Of a stretch of DNA of 21,617 nucleotides, positions 1 through 7,700 are shown one piece after another. Location: positions 1 through 21,617 of IMG/VR virus record IMGVR_UViG_3300035171_000019; one strand, written 5' to 3'. Source of the DNA: a virus. Each line of letters begins with the position of its first letter. The stretch's first letter is position 1. Below the pieces are notes generated by a model. The model made no database searches. It was not told the DNA's origin and saw only the letters and a program-made list of their open reading frames with translations. Position numbers and translations under genes: made by a program.

Positions 1-44
1 TACAGACAAGCTGGTAACTCTCGTAGTTTTCTCTGCTCAGACCC

Positions 45-73
45 TTGCGGTGTACGTACACCTCCTGTAGACT
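45..73 (+). promoter_or_regulatory. Sigma70-like promoter with embedded palindromic operator
   Basis: A -35 box TTGCGG (45-50) and a -10 box TAGACT (68-73) are separated by exactly 17 bp, which fits an actinobacterial housekeeping-sigma promoter. Between them, and overlapping the last two bases of the -35 box, is a perfect 14-bp palindrome GGTGTACGTACACC (49-62). Transcription should start near position 80 and read into the small gene at 110. A palindrome in the spacer is where a dimeric repressor would block polymerase; that it is an operator is inferred. Confidence 0.65.
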
Positions 74-109
74 ATATACATAAGGGAGAGCGAGACAGGG
101 GAGATGGAA

Positions 110-322
110 ATGACCACCACGAAGATCGAGAAGCGGATCGCCAAGGCGCAGGGCCTGACGGACGAGCAGCTGGAGATCATGGGCCAGGTCGACGAGAGCG
201 AGGGCATCCGGAACGCGCTCCGCGAGGCCGCCGTGGCGGACGTGCTGGCCGAGCTGCTGGAAAGCCTGAAGGCCGGCGAGAGCCTGGAGGACGCTATCGC
301 CACCATCCAGGAGAACTTCTGA
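110..322 (+). CDS. Small acidic helical protein of unknown function
   Basis: This encodes about 70 residues, predicted to be almost entirely alpha-helical. The N-terminus is basic (TKIEKRIAKAQ) and the rest acidic (EQLEIMGQVDESEG, ELLESLKAGESLEDAI). I see no cysteines, membrane segment or catalytic motif. Two start codons are possible, 104 and 110. I prefer 110 because the AGGGGAG at 97-103 lies 6 bases before it, while it directly abuts the ATG at 104 (which would add two residues). The gene is one of only two on the plus strand. It has its own promoter (45-73) and terminator (322-351) and converges on the lysis genes, so it is probably expressed separately from the late operon, for example in early or lysogenic conditions. 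A small regulator or host-interaction protein is possible, but I do not recognise the family. Confidence 0.75.
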   Translation: MTTTKIEKRIAKAQGLTDEQLEIMGQVDESEGIRNALREAAVADVLAELLESLKAGESLEDAIATIQENF

Positions 323-351
323 AGGGCCGGGGCTACGGCCCCTTCCCTTTT
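322..351 (+). terminator. Rho-independent terminator with TACG tetraloop
   Basis: Directly at the stop codon of the plus-strand gene is a GGGGC stem (329-333) closed by the loop TACG and its partner GCCCC (338-342). A 2x2 internal loop leads to an outer stem of AAGGG (322-326) with CCCTT (345-349), and the T-run follows. C(UACG)G is an unusually stable RNA tetraloop. On the minus strand the hairpin lacks a good T-run, so it mainly serves the plus-strand gene. Confidence 0.75.
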
Positions 352-374
352 AGATCCTTTTGATACGTTTCATG

Positions 375-683
375 TCACTCCGGGCAGCCGAACTCCCGCC
401 GCAGCTTGTCGATCTCCGCCGCGAACCGGATGCCCGACTCAGTCTTCGGCGGCACCGCCCGCTGCGAGTTACCGATGTCGACCAGCAGTGAGCACCAGCG
501 CCGGTCGGACTCGATCCGGACCAGCTCGGCGCGCCGCTCAGACTCGATCCGCGCCGCCTCCGACCGCCGCTCGGCCTGCTTCTGCACATGGTTGGTGTAG
601 GCCACCCCGGATAGCGAGATCGCCACCACGGCGATGAACGCCAAGGCGATCGCGTACCAGAACGGCACGTACGGCTTGGTCAC
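375..683 (-). CDS. Single-pass membrane protein of the lysis cassette
   Basis: This encodes 102 residues. A hydrophobic segment at about residues 8-29 is a membrane anchor or uncleaved signal. It is followed by a charged helical stretch at about 34-62 with a repeated R-I-E-S-[E/D]-R-R motif, likely a coiled coil, and a C-terminal domain with Cys64 and Cys100. The start is GTG at 683, sharing GTGA with the holin stop, so translation is probably coupled. It is the last gene of the minus-strand late operon, behind endolysin and holin. From memory, actinophages often carry such a membrane protein here. A role in the last step of lysis, analogous to spanins, is plausible from position and topology, but no sequence feature proves it. 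Confidence 0.8.
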   Translation of the reverse strand: MTKPYVPFWYAIALAFIAVVAISLSGVAYTNHVQKQAERRSEAARIESERRAELVRIESDRRWCSLLVDIGNSQRAVPPKTESGIRFAAEIDKLRREFGCPE

Positions 684-946
684 GGCTCACCGTCCGCTGA
701 GGAGGAGGACGACCGCGAGTGCGATCCCGACGAGTGCGACGGCGACGACCGCCCGCGACCAGCCGAGTTCGAACCGGGCCGCAGCTGCCACACCCGGATC
801 CCTCCCGCGATGCCCAGCAGGCCCATGCAGGTGGTGAGCAGCTGCCCGTTCACGTTCCCGGAGACGATCTGATACGTGATCCCGCCCAGTCCCACCAGCA
901 CGCACCCCGCGTCCCGGATGTAGCCGATCAGCTTCTCGGGGCTCAC
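680..946 (-). CDS. Holin-like small membrane protein
   Basis: This encodes 88 residues. Two hydrophobic segments are visible, roughly residues 13-28 (around CVLVGLGGITYQIV) and 36-53 (around LLTTCMGLLGIAGGI), with a short polar turn between them. A hydrophilic Ser/Arg-rich tail fills the last 33 residues. Two helices plus a polar tail, directly after an endolysin, is the layout of class II-type holins, which permeabilise the membrane to release or activate the endolysin. The start is GTG at 946, 5 bases after the endolysin stop, with no strong Shine-Dalgarno sequence. The low-complexity tail coincides with a second ORF in another frame (687-791), which may explain its odd composition. Holin is called from topology and position, not from recognised similarity. 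Confidence 0.7.
   Translation of the reverse strand: MSPEKLIGYIRDAGCVLVGLGGITYQIVSGNVNGQLLTTCMGLLGIAGGIRVWQLRPGSNSAGRGRSSPSHSSGSHSRSSSSSADGEP
687..791 (-). CDS. Nested 34-residue single-TM ORF inside the holin gene
   Basis: In a different minus-strand frame, inside the 3' part of the holin-like gene, a GTG at 791 is preceded by GGGAGGG with 8 bases spacing. It opens a 34-residue frame ending at the TGA at 687. The peptide starts VAAAARFELGWSRAV and continues into a strongly hydrophobic helix, VVAVALVGIALAVVLLL, ending in SGR. A hydrophobic helix preceded by a short charged segment, together with a good ribosome site, is better than a chance shadow frame. It could be an extra holin, an antiholin or another small lysis protein. 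Short nested frames are hard to prove, so confidence is moderate. Confidence 0.5.
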   Translation of the reverse strand: MAAAARFELGWSRAVVAVALVGIALAVVLLLSGR

Positions 947-951
947 TCACG

Positions 952-1788
952 TCACGCGGTGGCTTCGACGGTGAGCTGGCCGCCGAGCACGGTCACGGTG
1001 CCGGCGAACTCGCCGCCCTGGCCCGGGTCGCCTTTCGGCCCCGGGTCACCCTTCGGGCCTGGATCTCCCTTGGGACCCGGGTCACCCTTCGGTCCGGGCT
1101 TGCTGCCGACGTTCTCGATGGCCAGGTCGCACTGCATCTTGAACGCGTGCCAGCCGGTGATCATCGTGTGCGGGCCCTCGCCGTACGACGCGCGGGACGC
1201 GTTGACCGCGGCCTCGGTCTTCGGCCCGTACTCGCCGTCGACCGTGCCGACCGGGAAGCCGAGGTCGCCCAGCACGTACTGCCAGAACTTGACCGGCTCG
1301 CCGGAGTCACCCTTCTTGGGCAGGAACATGTCGTCTCCCGTCAGCTCGCTCAGCCGGTAGTCGAAGGTCGTGTCGTTGTCGGCAGCCTGGCTGTAGGCAC
1401 CGGAGAAGTGGACGTGCTCGGTGTGTGCCGACGGGCCGGTGTAGTCCTCGGCTCCCCAGCCGTTCGACGCCTTGTAGATCTTCCGGTTGTAGATCATGTA
1501 GCGCAGGACCGAGGCGACGTCCGGCAGCGCACGGATGTGGTCGACGACCAGCTGCGCGTTCCCGCCGGGCCAGCTCAGGTCCGAGTCCATGTCCCAGGCG
1601 CGAACCTCGTCGAGCGAATCGCCATCCTTGTACTCGGCGTTCCCGGTCAGGTCCGGGTTGTGGCCGGAGGTACCCGACGCGTGGACCTGGTCGCCGATCG
1701 TGCCGTCCGAGGTCTTGTCGCGGCCCGGGAACGCGTCGTCGACCTGGGCGCGCAGGTTCTGCAGGCCTTTGGTGAGTGCCCAGCCCAT
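952..1788 (-). CDS. Endolysin: LAS-type peptidase + PG-binding + collagen-like segment
   Basis: This encodes 278 residues. The frame stays open further upstream, but ATG 1788 has AGGAGG 4 bases before it and lies just after the stop of the preceding gene. Residues 1-140 form a hedgehog/DD-peptidase (LAS/M15-like) zinc peptidase domain. Likely ligands are His43 in SGHNPD, Asp66 or Asp68 in AWDMD, and His125/His127 in HTEHVHF. Residues about 155-215 look like a PG_binding_1 domain (KFWQYVLGDLGFPVGTVDG). Residues 232-256 are a perfect run of Gly-Pro-Lys/Gly-Asp-Pro triplets, followed by a short beta-like tail. The protein should cut host peptidoglycan peptide cross-links or stems at the end of infection, and the holin gene follows directly. 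The collagen-like run is unusual for an endolysin. The alternative is a virion-attached lysin, but gene order favours the lysis role. Confidence 0.85.
   Translation of the reverse strand: MGWALTKGLQNLRAQVDDAFPGRDKTSDGTIGDQVHASGTSGHNPDLTGNAEYKDGDSLDEVRAWDMDSDLSWPGGNAQLVVDHIRALPDVASVLRYMIYNRKIYKASNGWGAEDYTGPSAHTEHVHFSGAYSQAADNDTTFDYRLSELTGDDMFLPKKGDSGEPVKFWQYVLGDLGFPVGTVDGEYGPKTEAAVNASRASYGEGPHTMITGWHAFKMQCDLAIENVGSKPGPKGDPGPKGDPGPKGDPGPKGDPGQGGEFAGTVTVLGGQLTVEATA
1021..1095 (-). repeat. Collagen-like Gly-X-Y repeat (18-bp DNA period)
   Basis: About four copies of an 18-bp unit encode GPKGDP, giving eight Gly-X-Y triplets plus a final Gly in the endolysin. Synonymous differences between copies (GGT/GGA/GGC for Gly, for example) show that the amino-acid repeat, rather than just the DNA, has been kept. 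Confidence 0.9.
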
Positions 1789-1796
1789 CGTGCCTC

Positions 1797-2060
1797 CTAG
1801 GTCGGGTCGGTCTGGTTGAGGATCCAGGCGGGCCATGGGCCGTCCAACGCGGCGTCGAGCCGGGTCAGCCACTCGGCGTCGGGGACGACGCCCTTGTCGT
1901 TGAGCGCCTTCATGATCACGCCGAGCATGACCAGGATCGTGAGATCGACCTTGTACAGCTCCGGGCCGACCAGCAGCAGCGATACCCCCAGCTGCCCGGT
2001 CGTGGTGGCCTGCTGCCGGCGCAGCAGCTCCTCGACGTACGTCTCGACGAACTGGGCCAT
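1797..2060 (-). CDS. Small hypothetical protein upstream of endolysin
   Basis: This encodes 87 residues. The N-terminus is a charged helix (QFVETYVEELLRRQQ), the middle is hydrophobic (LGVSLLLVGPELYKVDLTIL, then VMLGVIMKAL), and the C-terminus is Trp-rich (AEWLTRLDAALDGPWPAW). The middle could hold one or two membrane-associated helices. ATG 2060 has GGAGG four bases upstream. It lies 11 bases after the fibre-like gene and 8 bases before the endolysin start, in the same operon, so it could belong either to the distal tail or to lysis. I do not recognise the family. An additional holin-type protein is possible but unproven. Confidence 0.75.
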   Translation of the reverse strand: MAQFVETYVEELLRRQQATTTGQLGVSLLLVGPELYKVDLTILVMLGVIMKALNDKGVVPDAEWLTRLDAALDGPWPAWILNQTDPT

Positions 2061-2071
2061 GACGCCTCCGA

Positions 2072-2617
2072 TCAGAACGGAACGCAGTTGAGTCGCCGGG
2101 TCGCGAACGTGCCCGTGCCGCCGGAGACCCGGTAGGACATCGCGAACGTGTTAGTCCCCGCGGTCAGGCCCGTCTCGACGTAGGCCAGACCGTGGAACAG
2201 CTGCCCGGTCTGGTCGTACGAGATCGCCCAGCTGTCCGACGCTGCGATCGTGCTGGCGCCGGAAACTGCAACGCTCGTCCACACGTTGGTGCCCGCGACG
2301 CTGGTCGACTGGCGGCAGTGAAAGGAGAGCAGCGCCTTGGTCCCGGTGCCGATCGGGAACGACGGGCCGGCCGTGCCGCCGCCGCCGGAGAGCGTCGACG
2401 TGTACGTGGTCGACGTGGTTGTTTCGCCGCTGAGTTGGGCGAACTGGCCCGGTGCGCGCTGAACGATCGAGTTGCTGCCGTTGCCCGCGAAGATGCTGCT
2501 CACCTGGCTGGATAGTGCCGGGGCGGTCATCAGCAGGTTGTCGCGCACGGAGGCGTTCCACTGTGCGGCGGTCAACGCGGTGCTGGCCACAGCGGTGAGC
2601 GGCGTTGTCCAAGCCAA
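2072..2617 (-). CDS. Putative tail fibre / minor tail protein
   Basis: This encodes 181 residues. The N-terminus (MAWTTPLTAVASTALTAAQW, then NASVRDNLLMTAPA) is a recurrent leader that I associate with distal tail or fibre proteins of actinophages, where it probably anchors the protein to the tail. The remaining residues, about 50-181, are Ser/Thr/Gly-rich and beta-predicted, with the look of a compact jelly-roll that could bind the host surface. The start is a TTG at 2617, supported by GGAGGG 7 bases upstream and by its position just after the stop of the previous gene. It is the last clearly tail-type gene before lysis. The adsorption role is inferred. Confidence 0.7.
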   Translation of the reverse strand: MAWTTPLTAVASTALTAAQWNASVRDNLLMTAPALSSQVSSIFAGNGSNSIVQRAPGQFAQLSGETTTSTTYTSTLSGGGGTAGPSFPIGTGTKALLSFHCRQSTSVAGTNVWTSVAVSGASTIAASDSWAISYDQTGQLFHGLAYVETGLTAGTNTFAMSYRVSGGTGTFATRRLNCVPF

Positions 2618-2620
2618 GAA

Positions 2621-3160
2621 TCAGCCCTCCAGTTCGGGGTGCGGCGAAAACGAGAGGGTGCCGTCGGGCTCGACGAACGGCAGGTCGTGGTCGTGCGCGA
2701 GGGCACGCGCGGCGCGCAGCTGGCGGCGCGGGTCAGCGGCGGGCAGTACGTCCAGCAGGAGACCGTCCACGGCCACGCCCTCGACCTCGTGCAGGATCAG
2801 GGTCCGCTCGGTCAGCGCCTTCCACTCCGGTGGCAGGCAGTCGTGCGCGGCATTCTCGGCGAGCAGGTCTTCGAGGTGCTCGCCGGGCAGCCAGTTCTGG
2901 GTGCGCCGGACCGGGCGCATGCCGAGGATCGCTTCGATGGCCTGCGGGTCGGGCGGCCAGATCACGACGGTGCTGTAGCCGCAGGCGTCCGGCCCGCCGA
3001 GGCACAGGAACTCGACCTGCCCGGGTTCCAGCGCGATCGCATTGGTGCACCACGGGCGGACGCAACGGGCGACCCAGCGGCCCCAGTTCGCCTCGGCGTA
3101 CGCAACGCCCGCGATGGCCACCTCGGCGGGCGTCTCGATCACGAAGCTCGGACCAGACAT
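2621..3160 (-). CDS. Zinc-ribbon-like protein of the tail module
   Basis: This encodes 179 residues. Four cysteines at positions 33, 38, 53 and 60 (RCVRPWC, then FLC, then DACGY) form a C-x4-C...C-x6-C arrangement typical of a small zinc-binding ribbon. The rest is mixed alpha/beta without a recognised enzyme motif and ends Pro/Glu-rich. ATG 3160 is preceded by AAGGGG at 6 bases. It sits between the minor tail protein and the fibre-like gene and is probably a minor virion component or assembly factor, but the function is unknown to me. Confidence 0.75.
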   Translation of the reverse strand: MSGPSFVIETPAEVAIAGVAYAEANWGRWVARCVRPWCTNAIALEPGQVEFLCLGGPDACGYSTVVIWPPDPQAIEAILGMRPVRRTQNWLPGEHLEDLLAENAAHDCLPPEWKALTERTLILHEVEGVAVDGLLLDVLPAADPRRQLRAARALAHDHDLPFVEPDGTLSFSPHPELEG

Positions 3161-3172
3161 GCGACGCCCCTT

Positions 3173-4717
3173 TCAGTACGAGAACTGGGCATCGTTGAAG
3201 CCCTGGCCGCCAACGTCGAATCGGAACATGGTCGGCGGGTTATCGAGGCCGCCGCCCTGGAAGGCGCCCTGGTCGAAGCCCTGGCCGGACACGTCGAAGG
3301 TGAACGGGTTGGTCACCACGGCCGGGATCTTCTCCACGCCGAACGTGGTCACGTGCTCAGCGCCGCCCTGGCCGATCGTGTGCTGGATCTGCTCGATGTA
3401 GCAGTCCGCATCCAAGCCGGTCAGCGACTCGGTCAGATGCACCCGGTCCGACAGGTTCCGGCTGATGCACTCGGCCAGCCGCGCCGCGCTGCCGGCGCCG
3501 CGCATCGTCACCTGCAGCGTCGGCAGCCGCTCCGCGCGCTTCGCGACGATCAGCTGCAGGATCGCCTGCGAGTCGTAGATGCCCGCCCACACCGGCAGCC
3601 GGCCGTCCGCCAGGGACTTGCGGCCGTGCCGGTAGATGCTGACCGCGTCCTCGACGGTGACGGTGATGCTGGTCGCCTGGATCGCCTGCGCCCGCAGGGC
3701 GAGGTCCTGCACGATCGAGTCGCCCGTGGCGGTGATCGAGATGACCGTCGACTGGCCCGACGTGCGTGACAGGCTCATCGAGACGCTGCCGGAGACGAGG
3801 GTGTAGTCGGTGTCCTGCACGGGGGCGATCGCGTTGATGAACGGCTGTGACGCCCGCGCGGTGACGTTGAACGTGGTCCCGTTCGCGATGGTGATCTGAC
3901 CCTGGCTGGACCACACCTGCGACGCTGCCGCGTCGATGGTGCGTAGCGGCACCTCGGTGGAGATCGAGTTGACGACCTCTTTCCAGCCGGCGTTGTAGGT
4001 CACCGGGTCGGAGATGCAGGGCTCGGTGCCCGACGACCGCCAGGTCGTCTGCGAGGTCAGCGACGCTGCCCGGGTCAGCCGGTGGTGCCGGTCGCGGAAC
4101 ACGATCTGGCCCAGCGAGTTCACCGTGATCAGCGCCGACGGCCCGTCGGAGTCGACGAGTTCGAGCAGCGAGTCGAACGCGTCGGCCTCGCTCAGCCACC
4201 AGTACGGCAGGTAGGAGACGCCCGGGTCGATGTCGCGGGCGGTCGCCGACCAGCCGATCGCGTCGAGGATGTAGCCGATCGCGTCGCCGGTGCGGATGCC
4301 CTGGTAGAGCGGGGTGCTGATGGTGACGCCACGGAAGGAGCCGAGGGCGTCGATGCAGGTCGCCGGCACGGACTGGTCGTTGATGCCGGGCCGGATGTCG
4401 AGGTCGTCGAGGTAGCCGGAGTACAGCACCGTCGAGGTCGCGCCGACGGTCGCCTGCAGCTGCAGGTGCTTGCCGGGCGTGACGAACCCGGCGATCGGCG
4501 AGCTGGTGTTCTCCGGGCTGTAGTCCCGGCTCCGGTTGTCGAGCTCGAACTGTGCCTCGCCGGGGTCAATCGGCGAGAACTGGCGGGCCTGGTTCCGGCC
4601 GTACTTCACGACGACCGGGGTGCGCTGGTCGAGGGTCCGGGCGGTGACGTCGTCGTTCGTGACGTCGGAGAAGCCGTTGCCCTGCCAGTCGATCTGCAGC
4701 GTGTACCGGGCAGCCAT
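3173..4717 (-). CDS. Minor tail protein (tail hub / baseplate type)
   Basis: This encodes 514 residues. The N-terminus (YTLQIDWQGNGFSDVTND) and following beta-rich region with VKYGRNQARQFSPIDPGEAQ, ELDNRSRDYSPEN and LYSGYLDDLDI resemble the tail proteins that follow the tape measure in siphoviruses and form the distal tail or hub. The middle (around WLSEADAFDSLLELVDSDG) is also typical of the family. The start overlaps the tape measure stop by one base (TGATG), so translation is probably coupled. The last 43 residues carry two copies of a FxFDVxGQGF motif (472-487 and 498-512) that look like a small terminal duplication. The exact place of the protein in the tail tip is inferred from gene order. 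Confidence 0.85.
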   Translation of the reverse strand: MAARYTLQIDWQGNGFSDVTNDDVTARTLDQRTPVVVKYGRNQARQFSPIDPGEAQFELDNRSRDYSPENTSSPIAGFVTPGKHLQLQATVGATSTVLYSGYLDDLDIRPGINDQSVPATCIDALGSFRGVTISTPLYQGIRTGDAIGYILDAIGWSATARDIDPGVSYLPYWWLSEADAFDSLLELVDSDGPSALITVNSLGQIVFRDRHHRLTRAASLTSQTTWRSSGTEPCISDPVTYNAGWKEVVNSISTEVPLRTIDAAASQVWSSQGQITIANGTTFNVTARASQPFINAIAPVQDTDYTLVSGSVSMSLSRTSGQSTVISITATGDSIVQDLALRAQAIQATSITVTVEDAVSIYRHGRKSLADGRLPVWAGIYDSQAILQLIVAKRAERLPTLQVTMRGAGSAARLAECISRNLSDRVHLTESLTGLDADCYIEQIQHTIGQGGAEHVTTFGVEKIPAVVTNPFTFDVSGQGFDQGAFQGGGLDNPPTMFRFDVGGQGFNDAQFSY

Positions 4718-7700
4718 CAGATCTTCCCCTTGCGGCGGAGATCATCGATGGACGCGGCCAGCCAGCCCTGGACCTCCATGCGCGAGCCGATCACGCCGTG
4801 GTTCTCCAGCACCACGGTCACGCCACCCCCGCCGCTGCCCGCGTTCTGCCACATCGGGGTGACCCGTTCGGGCTGGTAGTTCTCGCCGAAGGAGTAGGTG
4901 CGACCGGACGCGCCGACACCGAAGATCGGCTCGGTGATCGTGCCGCCGTTCTTCATCGCCCAGTGGTCGTGGGCGTTGCCGCCAGCGAAGTTGTGCTGGT
5001 TCTCGATCAGCGCCGAGTAGCGGTGCCGGGAGCCGTTGTGGATGTTGAGCGACTGCCACGGGGTGATCAGTTCCTTCGTGGCGCGCATGAAGTGCAGGTT
5101 GATCCACTCCGCGAGCGGCTTCGACGGGGCGAAGTCGACGGCCCGGCCGAAGCCGTGGTAGCTCTTGTTCCCCGTCAGGGTGATCGCGCCGGGCCGGTAG
5201 TCCGAGTAGATCGGCATGCCCGGGAACGCCATACGAACTGCGGCTTCCATCCATTTGTAGCCCGGGCCGCCGCTACCGCCGGGAGCCGAGAAGAACGGCG
5301 ACGGCACCTTCGTCTTGCTCGCGTTCACCGGGTACGGCCAGACCATGCCGCCGCCGGCGTAACCGGGCCACTGGCCGGTCGCGTTCATGTAGTCCAGCGC
5401 GCCCGGCTTGGCGCTCTCCAGCGGAGCACGTGCGCTCTTGTTCACCACGAACTCGTCGGCGTGCACGACCCCGGCCGGCTGATACTTCGCGCCGGGTCCG
5501 GTCCAGCCGCCGCCGGCGAAACCCGGCCCGTCGCCGGCGCCGTTGAGCCGGCCGATGGTGTTGGCGCTCTTGAGCGCCTGCTGCATCGCCGACAGCTTCC
5601 GCAGCTCCGCCTCGACCTTGCCCTGCCCGGTGACGTTCAGGTTCGCCGCATACGGGCCCGCGAAGTGGTTCGCCGCGGTGTACGCGTCGTCGAGCTGCTT
5701 CTTCGCGGCCACCGCGCCCGGCGCCGTCGCCTTCGCCTCATACGTCCCGTCGTACTGGTCGGCCGCCTTCTTCGCCGACTTGAACTGGCCCTCGAGGTTC
5801 TTAATCTCGGTCTTGGACAGCCCGGCCGCGCGCAGCGTCGCGTACAGCGACGGCGTCATCTTTCCGTTGAACGTCTGCCCCAGCGACCCGACCGCGCCCT
5901 GCAGACCGATCGCCGCCACCGCCAGATCGCGGGTCGCCTGCTTGGCTTCCTTGCTGCTGGCGCCGTGCTCCTTGGTCGCCTTGGTCGCGGCCTTCTGCGC
6001 GTCGGCGAGACCCTCCTGGGCCTTAAGCAGCCCGAAGACTGGGTCGGTCTCCTGCTTCATCATGTCGCTGAGCTGGGACAGGGCGTCCCGCTGACCGTTC
6101 GTGGCCGCGGTCGCCGCCTCGGTGGCGGTCTTGTACTTCTTCTGATCCTGTGCGCCGGAGCTGAGCTGGCCGTTCAGGTCGCCAGTGGCTGTCGCGGCGG
6201 CCATCGTCGAGGCCTTCGACGTCTCGAGGGCTGCCGCGTAGGCGGGGAACTGCTTGCGGACCTCCTCGAGGCTGACGCCGTTGGTGGCCAACTCCTTGGA
6301 CAGCGCATCGAACGCGGCCTGCGCACCGGAGGCGTTGCCGCCGGACACCATCTGCGCCAGGGCGGTATCGACCGCCCCGATGCGCTCCTGCGTCTTCGCT
6401 AGCGACTCGTTCGTGCCCTTGAGTCCCGGGATGATCGCCTCGAGGCCGCCCTCGAGATTGCGGGCCCAGTCCTTGCGGTTGTTGCTCGTGTCGGCGACCA
6501 GGTCGAAGGTCTTTTTCAGGTCGCCCATGTTGTCGCCGAGGACCCGGGACGCCTCGCCGGCGGTCTTCCCGGATTTCGCGTATTGCTCCAGGCCGACACT
6601 GAGTGCGTCGAGCTGCGGATTCAGGTCCTTCTGGAAGTGGCTGACAACTTCGCCCGCGATCTGCAGGGCGGCGAAGACGAGACCGGTCTTGCCTGCTGCG
6701 GCCGAGAGCCGTCCCATTCCCGCTGCAGCGCTTGCAGTGGCCGGGCCCATCGCCTCCAACTCGAGGCGGACTGCGGCCGTCGTCTTGCGTAGCTTGATCC
6801 AGCCCGCGCCGAGCACCAGCGCCGCACCGCCGAGCGCGGCCATCACCGTGATGGTGCTGCCGATCCACGGGGGAAGTTCGGAGAACGCGTTGACTAGCCC
6901 GTTGACGGCCTTGACCAGCACCCGCAGGCCACCGTTCGCGCCGGAGCCCGCCTGGATCGCCAGGGTTTCGATTGAGCCTTTCAGGCGTTCTATGTCGCCG
7001 GCGAGGTTGTCGGTCTGGATCCGGGCGGTCTCGGCCGCGTAGCCCTGGTCGTTGACCTTGTCGATCCATGTCTGGATGCCGGCCGCGCCCTGCTGGTAGA
7101 GGACGTTCGCGGTACGGATCGCGTCGGAGCCGAAGATCTGTGCCAGCGCGGCGTCGCGCTGTGCCTGGGTCAGGCCGCCGAGCTTCGTCTTGAGCTGCTC
7201 GGCCAGGTTGGTGATGCCGACGAACTTGCCCCCAGCGTCGTACGCCGAGATGCCCAGGTCGTCCATCAAGGCCTTGGTCTTGTCCGCCGGGTTCGCCAGC
7301 GACAGCAGCATCTGCTTGAACGACGTACCCGCATCGGAGCCAGTAAGGCCCGCCGAGGCGAAGGCGGCGAGCGTGCCCGTGGTGTCCTCCACCGACAGGC
7401 CGAACTGGTGCGCGACCAGGCCGCTCTGATTGAGCGCGTAGCCCAGGTCGTGCACGGAACCCTGGGCCTTGCCGGCGCCGGCGGCCAGCAGATCCGCGAT
7501 GTGCGGGATGTCCTTGCCCGACAGCTTGAACTGCGTCATGGCGCTCGCCGCGGTCTCGGCGGCCTCGCCGACGGACAGCTGACCGGCCGCTGCGAGCGAC
7601 AGCGCGCCCTTCAGTCCTCCGTTGAGCACATCGGCGGTAGATACGCCCGCCTTGGACAGCTCGGTGATGGCGTCGGCGGCCTGGGTGGCCGAGTACTGGG

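Noticed and set aside
687-950. Full 87-residue frame starting at 950 as the real holin
   Set aside because: Its first 50 residues are Arg/His/Gly-rich and not membrane-like; only the last 34 residues, with their own ribosome site, look real.
952-1872. Longer endolysin starting at 1872
   Set aside because: The first 28 residues overlap the upstream gene and do not look like a lysin; ATG 1788 has AGGAGG upstream and starts the recognisable domain.
4798-6402. Long plus-strand open frame of 534 codons opposite the tape measure gene
   Set aside because: It is the antisense shadow of a GC-rich gene: its composition is Arg/Val/Gly/Leu-heavy with no domain, and the minus-strand tape measure is clearly real.
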